DNA of 64,000 bases from Siccirubricoccus sp. G192 (GTDB lineage Bacteria > Pseudomonadota > Alphaproteobacteria > Acetobacterales > Acetobacteraceae), in contig NZ_JAHREN010000001.1 in NCBI RefSeq assembly GCF_019084075.1, positions 4,180,501-4,244,500 of the forward strand, written 5' to 3'. A program made the translations under genes and the position numbers. Shown in pieces: positions 26,801 through 34,851 of the stretch. Under the pieces are notes generated by a model. That model was not told the DNA's origin, did no database searches, and was given only the letters and a program-made list of their open reading frames with translations. The stretch's first letter is position 1; each line of letters begins with the position of its first letter.

Positions 26801-28042
26801 TCACGGCCGCGGCGGCGCGTCCCGCCCCGTCAGGTAGCCGAGCAGCCCGAGGGCCAGCGCCACCGCCAGGGTGCCGAAGGCGATCGGCCAAGCCGCCGCA
26901 CCCGGCGCCACCGCCACCGCCCAGCCGGTCAGCGCCGGCAGCGCCGCGCTGCCCGCGGTCTGCGCCAGGTTTACCGTGGTGGCGCCGCGCCCGACCAGGT
27001 GGTCCGGGAACAGCGACCTTCCATGCGCCACCACCACCACCGGGTAGCAGGACAGCAGGCAGAGCAGCACCAGCAGCCCCACCGCCACGGCCAGCGGCGG
27101 CTGCGGCCAGAGCGCCAGCGCCGCCAGCACCAGCACCACCCCGGAAGCCAGCCCCGCCACCAGCCATTTCCGCGTGTTCAGCCAGCGCTCCAGCGGCCCG
27201 ACGCCCAGCAGCCCGGCCGAGAGCGTGAGGCCCATCACCAGCAGCACCACGCCGCGCGGCCCCGGTGCCAGCCCATGCACCTCGGCCAGGTAGGGCCCGG
27301 CCCAGACCGCCAGCACCGTCGCCATGCTGGCATAGCCGACCAGGTGCATCGCCAGCACCGGCAGCAGCCCCGGCGTGCGCCAGACCGTCACCTGGCCGAG
27401 CAAGGCCGCCCCCAGCGTCTCCGCCGGCCGCAGCGGCGGCGGGCGGTGCGGCGGGTCGTCCCGCACCCAGACCCACCAGAGCAGGCCGAGCAGCAGGGTC
27501 AGCGCCGCCGAAACGGCATAGGCGCCGCGCCAGCCGATCAGCCCCGCCGCCGCGGCGAAGGGCGCGCCGGCCAGCAGGATGCCGGCCTGGCTGAGCGCAA
27601 ACACCCGGGCCAGCGCCGTGGTCAGCCCCTCCCCCGCATACCAGCGGGCGGAGAGCACCACGCTGGCCATGAAGCTCGCGGCGCAGCCGAGGCCGAGCAG
27701 GAAGCGCGCCGCCAGGAACCAGCCGGCATCCGGGGCGAAAGCCTGGGCCAGCGCGCCGAGCGTGGCGGGCAGGGTCAGCAGCGCCACCGTCAGCCGCGGC
27801 CCGATCCGGTCGAGCGCCAGCCCCACCGGGATCTGCGCCAGGCCCATGGCCAGGAAGAAGGCGCCATTCGCCGCCCCCAGCATGGCCGTGCCGGCGCCGA
27901 GATCCGCCGCCAGCTCCGGCCCCACCACGCCGAGCGCGGCGCGGTGGAACTGGCTGGCGCTGGTCGCCACCACCAGCGCCAGCAGCAGCCGGGTGGCGGG
28001 CGAAAGCCCGGTCCGGGCGGGCGGGAAGGCCGGGCCGTCCAT
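26801..28042 (-). CDS. MFS transporter
   Basis: 413 residues with about twelve hydrophobic segments. LALDRIGPRLTVALL in the loop after the second helix is the Major Facilitator signature (G-x-L-x-D-R-x-G-x-R). The first helix starts near residue 18 (LLLALVVATSASQFHRAALG). It belongs to the drug/small-molecule exporter-like groups; the substrate is unknown. Start ATG 28042 overlaps the stop of the upstream HTH regulator by one base (TGATG), so the regulator very probably controls this pump. Confidence 0.88.
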   Translation of the reverse strand: MDGPAFPPARTGLSPATRLLLALVVATSASQFHRAALGVVGPELAADLGAGTAMLGAANGAFFLAMGLAQIPVGLALDRIGPRLTVALLTLPATLGALAQAFAPDAGWFLAARFLLGLGCAASFMASVVLSARWYAGEGLTTALARVFALSQAGILLAGAPFAAAAGLIGWRGAYAVSAALTLLLGLLWWVWVRDDPPHRPPPLRPAETLGAALLGQVTVWRTPGLLPVLAMHLVGYASMATVLAVWAGPYLAEVHGLAPGPRGVVLLVMGLTLSAGLLGVGPLERWLNTRKWLVAGLASGVVLVLAALALWPQPPLAVAVGLLVLLCLLSCYPVVVVAHGRSLFPDHLVGRGATTVNLAQTAGSAALPALTGWAVAVAPGAAAWPIAFGTLAVALALGLLGYLTGRDAPPRP

Positions 28043-28749
28043 CAGGGCAGGGCGTTGATGCCGAGCGATTCGCCGAGCCGCCGCGCCCCTTCCGGCGTCA
28101 GCCGCAGCCGGCGGCGGCCGAGCGGGTCGGCCGGCCCCTCGGGCGGCAGCCGGCCGAGCCAGTGGCGGCGCAGGCAGCAGGCGGCGATCTCGCGGCCGAG
28201 GCCGCCGGCCAGATGCGGCCGCCGCTCCGACCAGTCCATGCAGTCGCAGGCGAAGCGGCGGGCGCGGCGGGCGGCCGGCAGGTCGATGCCGAGCCCGGCC
28301 AGCCCCGCCTCCCCGGCGGTGGTGGCGGCCCAGCCGCCCTCGGCCGGGGCGATCCAGCCCCGCCCCACCAGCGCCCCATGCAGCGCGACGCCGAGCCGCC
28401 CCGCCAGGTGGTCGTAGCAGAGCCGCGCGGTGCGGAGGGCCTCGCCATGCGGCCAGCGGCGGGCGGGGGTGACGGTCATGGTCAGCCCGCCCAGCATCTC
28501 GATCGCCGCAGCCACTTCCTCGGAGGCCAGACGGTGGTAGCGGTGCCGGCCCTGGGGATGCACCAGGACCAGCCCGCCCTCCACCAGCCGCGCCAGATGC
28601 GCGCTGGCGCTGGGCGCGCCGATGCCGGCGATGCGGGCCAGCTCGCCCGCGGTCAGCGCCTCACCGCTGAGCAGGGCCTGCAGCATGGCGGCGCGGGCGG
28701 GGTCGCCCATCAGGGCGGCAAGGCTGGCGAAGGCGGCGGGTGTGGCCAT
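28042..28749 (-). CDS. ArsR-type HTH regulator linked to the MFS pump
   Basis: 235 residues. The N-terminal 90 residues form a winged helix-turn-helix: LMGDPARAAMLQALLSGEALTAGELA, then IGAPSASAHLARLVEGGLV and QGRHRYHRLAS, the ArsR recognition and wing segments. The C-terminal 140 residues contain CDCMDWSERRPHLAGGLG, a motif shared with a known group of two-domain ArsR-like regulators. The Cys residues could sense metals or oxidants. The start at 28749 is the family start. It is divergent from the monooxygenase gene at 28850 and coupled to the MFS gene. Confidence 0.85.
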   Translation of the reverse strand: MATPAAFASLAALMGDPARAAMLQALLSGEALTAGELARIAGIGAPSASAHLARLVEGGLVLVHPQGRHRYHRLASEEVAAAIEMLGGLTMTVTPARRWPHGEALRTARLCYDHLAGRLGVALHGALVGRGWIAPAEGGWAATTAGEAGLAGLGIDLPAARRARRFACDCMDWSERRPHLAGGLGREIAACCLRRHWLGRLPPEGPADPLGRRRLRLTPEGARRLGESLGINALP

Positions 28750-28849
28750 GGCGGGAGTGTAGCAGCCCCGCGCCCGGCCGGCTTCGCCCCCGAACGAAGG
28801 ACAGCGCGCGCGTTGCATGGCAGGCTGCGCCGGCAAGGGAGGCAATGCC

Positions 28850-29197
28850 ATGATCGCCGTGATCTTCGAGGTGGAACCGGCCGAGGGCCGGATGGACGAC
28901 TATCTGGACCACGCCGCCCGGCTGCGGCCGGCGCTGGAAAAGATGCCGGGCTTCCTCTCGGTGGAGCGGTTCCGCAGCCTGAGCAATCCAGCCAAGCTGC
29001 TCTCCCTCTCCTTCTGGGCGGATGAGGCGGCGGTGGCGAACTGGCGCAACCATATGGGCCACCGCGAAACCCAGGCGGCGGGGCGCGACGGCATCTTCGC
29101 CGGCTACCGGCTGCGGGTGGCCTCGGTGCTCAGGGACTACGGCATGAATGAGCGGGAGCAGGCGCCGGCGGATTTGCGGGCAAGGCATGGGGGGTAG
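28850..29197 (+). CDS. Antibiotic biosynthesis monooxygenase (ABM) domain protein
   Basis: 115 residues of the dimeric alpha-beta ferredoxin-like ABM fold. Characteristic segments are IAVIFEVEPAEGRMDDYLD, MPGFLSVERFRSLSNPAKL, LSFWADEAAVANWRNH and HRETQAAGRDGIFAGYRLRV. Members act as cofactor-free mono-oxygenases on quinones or bind haem. The ribosome site GGGAGG lies nine bases before ATG 28850. It is divergent from the ArsR-type gene, so its expression may share that regulator; a detoxification role is inferred. Confidence 0.85.
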   Translation: MIAVIFEVEPAEGRMDDYLDHAARLRPALEKMPGFLSVERFRSLSNPAKLLSLSFWADEAAVANWRNHMGHRETQAAGRDGIFAGYRLRVASVLRDYGMNEREQAPADLRARHGG

Positions 29198-29200
29198 GGC

Positions 29201-29222
29201 CGAGGGGGGCCTTGCCCCCTCG
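29201..29222. terminator. Hairpin after the ABM gene
   Basis: CGAGGGGGGC pairs with GCCCCCTCG around a CTT loop, with one unpaired G. It starts four bases after the ABM stop codon and lies between convergent genes, which fits a bidirectional terminator. Confidence 0.5.
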
Positions 29223-29285
29223 GGCGCCCCCTGGACCGGCGGGGTTTGCAAGCTGGGGGGTGAGGTGCGGGCGGGCTGCTCCAGC

Positions 29286-30521
29286 CTACCGTTCCTCTGG
29301 CGGCCTGATGTGCCGGAACGCCGCCAGCAGGGCGAAGTCGTAGAGGATCTTCAGCACGCCGCAGGCGACCAGGGGCAATTCCTGGTACCCCGCGGCGAAG
29401 ACCGCCCCGGCCAGGGCCGGGCTTGCCGCCGCGGCGAGGCTGCGCGGGACCGCGGTGAAGCTCGCCGCGGCGGTCCGCTCCGCCGGCGTGACCACCGCCA
29501 TGACGTAGGAGCTGCGCGTCGGCACGTCCATCTGGGAGAGCGCCGACCGCAGCAGGAGCAACCCGAGCGCGACCTCGGCAGTCGGCGCGAGCGTGGCCGC
29601 GATCAGGCACAGGCTCGACGGGATATGCGTGAATACCATGGTGTTCACGAGCCCGATCCGGGCCGCGAGCCAGGCCGCGACCGGAAAGGAGAAGGCGGAG
29701 AGCACGCCCGACCAGAAGAAGAACAGCCCGGCCTCGGCCAGGGACAGGCCGAAGCGCTCGAAGAGCCAGAGCGCCAGCAAGGACTGCACCGCGAGGCCGC
29801 CCGCGAAGGAATCCACGCAGAACAGGGCGGCAAGCCGCATGACGATGCCGCGGGATGGCCCGAGCGGCGCATGCCGCCCGATGCGGTCGGCCGCCGGGAG
29901 CGGCGGGATGGGCCGATACGCCAGGAAGCACGCCACGCCGAGCACGGCATAGACCAGGAATGCCGACCGAAGCGCGAGGAGCGGGGGCATTCCGGCGGCC
30001 GCCATGGCATCCGGGGCAGCCGCGGCCAGGGCTCCCAGCGCCGCGGCGAGTGCTCCGACGAGGCTGTAGCGGGCGAAGATCGCGGTGCGCTTGGCATCCG
30101 CCGCGGCATGCGTGAGCAAGGCCTGCTCCAGCGGGGCGAAGATGCTGACACTCCCGGCCGAGGGATTGATGGTGCCGACCAACGCGACCGCGGCGATCGC
30201 GGCGAAGCCCGCGACCGCGGCGAAGCCGAGCCCGGTCGCCGCCATCAGCAGCGCCGCCAGCAGGAGCAGCAACCGGGGATCCACGCGGGTCCCGACGAAG
30301 CCCATCCCCAGCGTCATCAGCGCGGAGCCGAGCAGGGCCGTGGTCGCAACGGCGCCGACCGCCGCCGCGCCGAAGCCGAGCGCGACGAGGTAGGCGGGCA
30401 GCAGGACAGCAACGAGGCCATCGCCGAAGTCGCGCAGCCCCCGCGCGATGAAGATATGCCGGACAGGATCGCGGGTCGCCGCGATGCCGGTGGCCATGGC
30501 GGCACGGGTCGAAGGACTCAC
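29286..30521 (-). CDS. MFS transporter of the accessory island
   Basis: 411 residues with about twelve membrane helices (for example LVAVLLPAYLVALGFGAAAVG and AVGAVATTALLGSALMTLGMG). The loop after helix 2 has FVGTRVDPRLLLL, a diverged MFS signature. Starting at GTG 30521, it has GGAGGTGCC directly upstream and overlaps the stop of the DUF1080-like gene by four bases (GTGA), so the two are co-translated. The substrate is not readable. It is not closely similar to the MFS at 26801-28042. Confidence 0.84.
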   Translation of the reverse strand: MSPSTRAAMATGIAATRDPVRHIFIARGLRDFGDGLVAVLLPAYLVALGFGAAAVGAVATTALLGSALMTLGMGFVGTRVDPRLLLLLAALLMAATGLGFAAVAGFAAIAAVALVGTINPSAGSVSIFAPLEQALLTHAAADAKRTAIFARYSLVGALAAALGALAAAAPDAMAAAGMPPLLALRSAFLVYAVLGVACFLAYRPIPPLPAADRIGRHAPLGPSRGIVMRLAALFCVDSFAGGLAVQSLLALWLFERFGLSLAEAGLFFFWSGVLSAFSFPVAAWLAARIGLVNTMVFTHIPSSLCLIAATLAPTAEVALGLLLLRSALSQMDVPTRSSYVMAVVTPAERTAAASFTAVPRSLAAAASPALAGAVFAAGYQELPLVACGVLKILYDFALLAAFRHIRPPEER

Positions 30522-31189
30522 GGCACCTCCTCGGCTTCCAGGGCGTCGAAGTGGGTGAGGCTGTCGGCCTTCGTCCAGACCCCGACCCTCCCCGCCCCCG
30601 TGAAGGTGCGATCCGCGGCCGCGAACAGCATCCGTCCATCCAGTGAGATCTCGAACCGGTCGCCCCGGACCATCAGGCCGAGCGCCTGCCAGCGGTCGCG
30701 GGGCACACGGGCGTCGGTCCCGGCAAACTGGATCCGGCGCCCATCGACCACGCGATACAGCCGGACATTGTTCTCCAGCGCATTGGCGCGGGCGACGTAG
30801 TAGTTCCGGGCATCACGGTAGCGGACCACGAGGCCCGCCGCCTGGTCCACCCGGCCATCCACGGGGCGGAAGCGCACCGCTGCCGCGACATCGCGGGCCT
30901 CGAAGCCGTCCAGGACGGCGTGCGGGAAGCGCGTGTCGGTCCGGTCGCGGCTGGTCTCCGCGAGCACGCGCGGCCCGGCGGGCGCCGAGGGGTCATCCAA
31001 GACGACCCAGCGCGGCGGCGGACCGCCGCCCGTGAACCCGAGGGCGAAGCCAAGCGGCGGGCCACCCACTGGCATATCCTCGAAGTCCTGCCGAATGTGC
31101 CTGCCTTGGGCATGCACCGATCCGGCGACGAGCGAGCCCGCCGCCAGGAGAAGTCCGCGCCTGCCGATGTGCCGGGTGAAGTGCGCCAT
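30518..31189 (-). CDS. Exported DUF1080/LamG-like protein
   Basis: 223 residues. The N-terminus MAHFTRHIGRRGLLLAAGSLVAG is a twin-arginine-type signal peptide. The mature part has the beta-sandwich pattern of the 3-keto-disaccharide hydrolase (DUF1080) and concanavalin-like families: AAVRFRPVDGRVDQAAGLVVRY, NYYVARANALENNVRLYRV and GRVGVWTKADSLTHFD. It may bind or cleave a glycoside in the periplasm, although catalysis is not shown. GGAGGAACCTG precedes ATG 31189. It forms an operon with the following MFS gene. Confidence 0.75.
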   Translation of the reverse strand: MAHFTRHIGRRGLLLAAGSLVAGSVHAQGRHIRQDFEDMPVGGPPLGFALGFTGGGPPPRWVVLDDPSAPAGPRVLAETSRDRTDTRFPHAVLDGFEARDVAAAVRFRPVDGRVDQAAGLVVRYRDARNYYVARANALENNVRLYRVVDGRRIQFAGTDARVPRDRWQALGLMVRGDRFEISLDGRMLFAAADRTFTGAGRVGVWTKADSLTHFDALEAEEVP

Positions 31190-31253
31190 CAGGTTCCTCC
31201 TGGCCGCCTGCAGGGCGGCTGTTGGTACGGCATTCGCGCCGGAAGCTGCCCTT

Positions 31254-31301
31254 CTAGTGGTGCGTGCCAGACGGTTGTTACCGCCTGGCACGCACCACTA
31301 G
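31254..31301. repeat. Perfect 17-base palindrome
   Basis: CTAGTGGTGCGTGCCAG and CTGGCACGCACCACTAG form a perfect 17-base stem around a 14-base loop. It starts and ends in CTAG, a tetramer expected to be rare here. It lies just upstream of the DUF1080-like gene and next to the longer palindrome at 31313-31365. It may be a REP-like mobile element or a terminator. Confidence 0.75.
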
Positions 31302-31312
31302 CCGTTGATTTC

Positions 31313-31365
31313 GTGGGCCGATTCACCTGACACTTGGGAACCAAGTGTCAGGTGAATCGGCCCAC
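31313..31365. repeat. Perfect 25-base palindrome
   Basis: A 25-base arm beginning GTGGGCCGATTCACCTGAC pairs perfectly with 31341-31365 around a GAA loop. This is an exceptional stem and is followed by TAGAC, giving the same CCACTAG ending as the neighbouring palindrome. It lies 100 bases after the 3' end of the outer-membrane-like gene (stop at 31466), so it may terminate that operon, but its length and AT content suggest a foreign element. Confidence 0.8.
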
Positions 31366-31465
31366 TAGACATTCGCCGAGGCCGTGGGTCCCCCCCGGTG
31401 GACTTCGTACCCGGGGCACTCCTCGCGCGGCGGAACCCCTCGATGTCGGCCGGAGGACCCGTGCG

Positions 31466-32230
31466 TCACCATGCCGCCCAGCCGAACGTCAGGCCGACCC
31501 GGACCTCGCTCACGGCACGCCCGTTCACGCTCGCCTCGCGCAGACCCAGGTCGAACGAAAGGTTCTCCCGGACCCGCCAGATCGCGCCGACGAGGCCGGA
31601 GACGGTGGTGGCGGTGCCGAACTCCCGCTCGACGAAGAGCTCCGCGACCGGGCGCACCCGCCAGTCGGACGGCCCCTCGAAGATGGTGCCGACGAACAGG
31701 TCGGCCCGGTGCTCGTGGGTCAGCGCCGCCGCGGCGTTGAGGTGGACGGTCAGCCCGGACCACCGCTGGGACACGATGGCGGCCCAGCTCGCGCCCACGC
31801 CGCTCTCCTGGTGGATGCCCGGCAGCAGGAGCCCGGACTCCGTGGCGACGCTCGGCCCGGCCCTCTCCTGGAGCACGCCGTCGCGCAGCATCCCCTTCAG
31901 GAGCAGGGCGTTGCCCGCGAAGCTGGCCCGGTGGGCGGCGGAGGACAGCGCCTCCTGGCCGCGCCCCTGGAGCACGAGCTCCCATCCCTCGGCCAAGCCG
32001 AGGTTGAGCACGTAGGCGGGCGCGATCAGGGTCCGGTCGGAACCATCGAGCAGCACGCCCGCCGGGCCGAGCTCCAGCTCGAACTCCCTGGGCGGCGCCA
32101 CGGCCGCGTCCGTGCTATCGAACGGCCTGTAGCCGAGCGCGTCATGGCTGCGCGCCAGCAGGGCCGCGCCCAGCAGCACCGCCCGGCATGCGGGTCCCAG
32201 GTGGGGCGGAATCGCCAGGCAGGAGCGCAT
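31466..32230 (-). CDS. Probable outer-membrane beta-barrel protein
   Basis: 254 residues. The N-terminal about 32 residues look like a signal peptide (AVLLGAALLARSHDALG). The rest shows alternating short amphipathic strands (FELELGPAGVLLDG, LSFDLGLREASVNG, VSEVRVGLTFGWAAW) and ends in an aromatic residue (Trp), the usual mark of outer-membrane barrels. The start ATG 32230 has GGAGGGGG upstream. It is 19 bases after the beta-propeller gene and belongs to its operon. Its transported substrate is unknown. Confidence 0.65.
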   Translation of the reverse strand: MRSCLAIPPHLGPACRAVLLGAALLARSHDALGYRPFDSTDAAVAPPREFELELGPAGVLLDGSDRTLIAPAYVLNLGLAEGWELVLQGRGQEALSSAAHRASFAGNALLLKGMLRDGVLQERAGPSVATESGLLLPGIHQESGVGASWAAIVSQRWSGLTVHLNAAAALTHEHRADLFVGTIFEGPSDWRVRPVAELFVEREFGTATTVSGLVGAIWRVRENLSFDLGLREASVNGRAVSEVRVGLTFGWAAW

Positions 32231-32249
32231 CGCCCTGACCCCCTCCGCA

Positions 32250-33323
32250 TCAAGGCGGACCCGGCCGCAGCACCCAGACCGCGGCGGGCTCGCCCGGGGC
32301 GGCGCGCACGGCGACGAAGAGCCGGTCGAGCTCGGGCACGAACAGCCCGGTGCGGGCCCCCACGGCGGTCGGCAGGCGCGTCAGGTGGCGCGGGATGCGG
32401 GCAGCCTCCGCCCGCGCGCCACCCGGATCCTCGAACGTCTCCACCACGCCCTCGCCGCAGATGGCGTAGAGGCGGTGTCGGCGCGCGTCGAGGAAGAGGT
32501 CGTCGGCGTCCCCGCAGAGCGGCAGCCGGGCGAGCACCGCGCCGTTGCCGAGGTCGAGGACGGCGAGCGTGGGCGGGCCGCGGAACCCCACGAACAGGCG
32601 CCCGCCGCGCTCGTCGAGGGCCATGGGGAAGTTGGCCCGGAACCCAGGCACCGACCAGGTGGCGACCTGCCGCCGCGTGGCCCGGTCGAGGACCGCGACG
32701 GCGTCGCCCGCGCCCGGGAGGTTGGCGAAGGCCCGCGGCCCCGTCGCCTCGAGCTGGAAGGATTCCGGGTGCGCGGGCAGCGGGATGGTCGGGCCGACCT
32801 GCTGCCCAGTCGCGGCGTCCAGCGCCGTCAGGCCGCCCCTGGCGCCCGCGGCCCCGTGCCCGGCGCCGCCGTGGCCCACCCAGACGAGCCCGCCGCCCGC
32901 CGGGTTGGGGCGCAGGTTGTCGGCGTCGGCGCCGAGGAGCGTCCGGCCGAGCGGCACGAGGTCGGTGCCGCGGTAGCGCTCGACCGTGCCGTCCCCGGCA
33001 TTGGCGACCAGGAGGACGTCCGCGGCGGGGACGAACGCCACGCCCTGCGGCTCCCGCAGGCCACGAATCCGGTGCGCGGCGGCCCCCGCGGCGAGGTCGA
33101 CCACGCTCAGGCTGTCGTTGCCGAGTTCCGCGACGAAGAGGCGGCGGCGCGCGACGTCCACGGCGAGGTGGTCGATGCGGCCATGGACGTCGCCGAGCGG
33201 GATCTTCGCCTCGACCTGCATGGGTGCCTCCCCGTCCGGGCCCTGCCGCGCTGCCGCGGCGAACGGCGCCGCCAGCGCCAGGGGCAACCCAAGGACCCGT
33301 CGGCGGCCCGGTGCGCTTCCCAT
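32250..33323 (-). CDS. Exported YncE-like beta-propeller protein
   Basis: 357 residues. MGSAPGRRRVLGLPLALAAPFAAAA is a twin-arginine-like signal peptide. The mature protein consists of YVTN-type propeller blades: DHLAVDVARRRLFVAELGNDSLSVVDL, REPQGVAFVPAADVLLVANAG, FPMALDERGGRLFVGFRG and DDLFLDARRHRLYAICG. Such proteins bind ligands or other envelope proteins; no enzyme residues are evident. ATG 33323 is preceded by AAGGAA and is the likely start; GTG 33356 is possible. It lies 75 bases downstream of the DUF1259 gene in the same operon. Confidence 0.82.
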   Translation of the reverse strand: MGSAPGRRRVLGLPLALAAPFAAAARQGPDGEAPMQVEAKIPLGDVHGRIDHLAVDVARRRLFVAELGNDSLSVVDLAAGAAAHRIRGLREPQGVAFVPAADVLLVANAGDGTVERYRGTDLVPLGRTLLGADADNLRPNPAGGGLVWVGHGGAGHGAAGARGGLTALDAATGQQVGPTIPLPAHPESFQLEATGPRAFANLPGAGDAVAVLDRATRRQVATWSVPGFRANFPMALDERGGRLFVGFRGPPTLAVLDLGNGAVLARLPLCGDADDLFLDARRHRLYAICGEGVVETFEDPGGARAEAARIPRHLTRLPTAVGARTGLFVPELDRLFVAVRAAPGEPAAVWVLRPGPP

Positions 33324-33398
33324 CGCCTGCGGTTCCTTCCCGAGTGGCGCGGTCACGGGCGTCGCCTGCGCCCGGTGGTGCCCCGGCGGCTCATGCGC

Positions 33399-34331
33399 TC
33401 AGCGCTCCGCCCGCTTCGAGTTCGTGCGGTCGAGCGCCGCGCGCAGGCCGCGCCCGAGCCGCTCCGGGTCGTTCACGGCCCAGAAGTGCATGAAGAACAA
33501 CCGCGGCTCCTCGCCGAGCATGTGGTTGTGGATGGCCGTGACCTCGATGCCGTTCTCGACCAGCGCGCGCTGAACCGGCACGACCTCGGCCGCGGTCAGG
33601 ACGAAGTCGCCGGTGATGGCGCCCCTGCCGTTCCCGGCCGACTGCAGGTTGATCGCCGTCCCGAGGCCCATGCCCGGCGGCACCTCCTCGCCGTGCTCGC
33701 GGATGGCCTCGGCCCGGGGCACCGAGACGGCGTAGACGCCGCCCGCGGCGCGGCCCTCGCGGCCGAGCGCCCTTGCGAAGGCGCTGGTGTCGAGGCCCTC
33801 GATCCGGTCCTCGCCGGCCGGGCCTGCCGCGCCCTGCAGCGGCGTCGCCGTCTCGTCCAGGGCCTTGCGCAGGGCGGTGGCGAGGTGGGCCGCGTCGCCC
33901 CGGCCGGAGACGTGCAGGTACATCGTCTCGGGCTGGGCGCGCAGCAGGTGGTTGTGCAGCGCCGTGACCTCGACGCCGCCCTCGGCGAGACGGCGCATGA
34001 CCGGTGCGACCTCGCCCTCCAGCAACACCAGGTCGCCCATCGCCATCACCTCCGCGCCGTGCTCGTGGAAGGCAAGCCATGAGCCGAGCGCGAAGCCCGG
34101 ACGGAGCCGCAGGGTGTCGAGCGTCACACCCAGGTCCGTCCGCGGCAGGGCGACGCGGTAGATGCCGCCCGGCATGTCGGCTCCCGGCTTGCCGAGCACG
34201 GAGGCAACCGTGCGCCGCCAATCGGCGTCACCGGCGGAGGGCACGGGTCCGCTCCCCTGCGCAAGCCCGATGGCCGGCCAGGTCAGCGCAAGGCCGAGCA
34301 ATGCGGCCCGAAGGCTGGTTCTGCGCATCAT
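33399..34331 (-). CDS. DUF1259 (LppY/LpqO-like) protein with tandem domains
   Basis: 310 residues, exported: signal peptide TSLRAALLGLALTWPAIGLAQ. The mature part holds two copies of one domain, about residues 35-165 and 170-305. Matching motifs are VEVTALHNHLL with YLHVSG in copy one and IEVTAIHNHML with FMHFWA in copy two. The repeated HNH and later His suggest a metal site in each domain. The family is of unknown function (mycobacterial LppY/LpqO). The start ATG 34331 has GAGGAGG six bases upstream; an in-frame ATG follows directly. It is the first gene of a three-gene operon. Confidence 0.85.
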   Translation of the reverse strand: MMRRTSLRAALLGLALTWPAIGLAQGSGPVPSAGDADWRRTVASVLGKPGADMPGGIYRVALPRTDLGVTLDTLRLRPGFALGSWLAFHEHGAEVMAMGDLVLLEGEVAPVMRRLAEGGVEVTALHNHLLRAQPETMYLHVSGRGDAAHLATALRKALDETATPLQGAAGPAGEDRIEGLDTSAFARALGREGRAAGGVYAVSVPRAEAIREHGEEVPPGMGLGTAINLQSAGNGRGAITGDFVLTAAEVVPVQRALVENGIEVTAIHNHMLGEEPRLFFMHFWAVNDPERLGRGLRAALDRTNSKRAER

Positions 34332-34851
34332 GCGAAGTCCTCCTCGTCCGGTCCCCTTTGCCCCCCATCCAGAACTCAGGCTCCCGCGATGAGCCTGGGA
34401 ATCCCCGAACCCGCCTGTCCGGCCGGACAGCCAGCGGAAGTTTCGCCGGGCGGATGCTGGCAGGGCTCCGGGACCGCTGTGGACGTCCTCGCCTGTCCGA
34501 ACATCCATGGCGCGAGGGGCATCCGGCGTGCCGAGCGGCCGAGCAGGTTGGGATGGGGTGATTGGGTCGGGAGCTTGCATGGGCGTCCCCTCCGCCGGCG
34601 CTTGGCGCCGGAGTGTGGACGCGATGCTTGGGCCGAAGCCTCACGGGGCGATCGCGGAAGCCCCGTGCGCCCAGGATGGGCAGCAGGGCCAGGCTCGTCA
34701 AGGATCACCTTGCTCTGGCGACGGTGCGGCGCCTCGAAGCCAGGCAATGACTGGTTTCAACCCGGGTCGGCCCCCGCCGCTGGCATTCCATTGCATTTCA
34801 GCGCAGTTCATGATATGTTCCAAGCACTTTCCCCGGGTGACGGAGCCCGCC
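34332..34851. other. Gene-poor region with a 16-base palindrome
   Basis: 520 bases without a supportable gene. CTGTCCGGCCGGACAG at 34415-34430 is a perfect 16-base palindrome about 85 bases upstream of the DUF1259 start. The half-site GCCTGTCCG recurs near 34491. This makes it a candidate operator of the DUF1259 operon. The right half (34560-34850) looks like degraded sequence beside the broken transposase-like gene. No complete transposase or terminal repeats were found. Confidence 0.45.

Noticed and set aside
34332..34851. A second transposase or IS copy in the gap before the transposase-like gene
   Set aside because: No DDE motif, terminal repeats or target duplication could be found; the several open frames lack family features.
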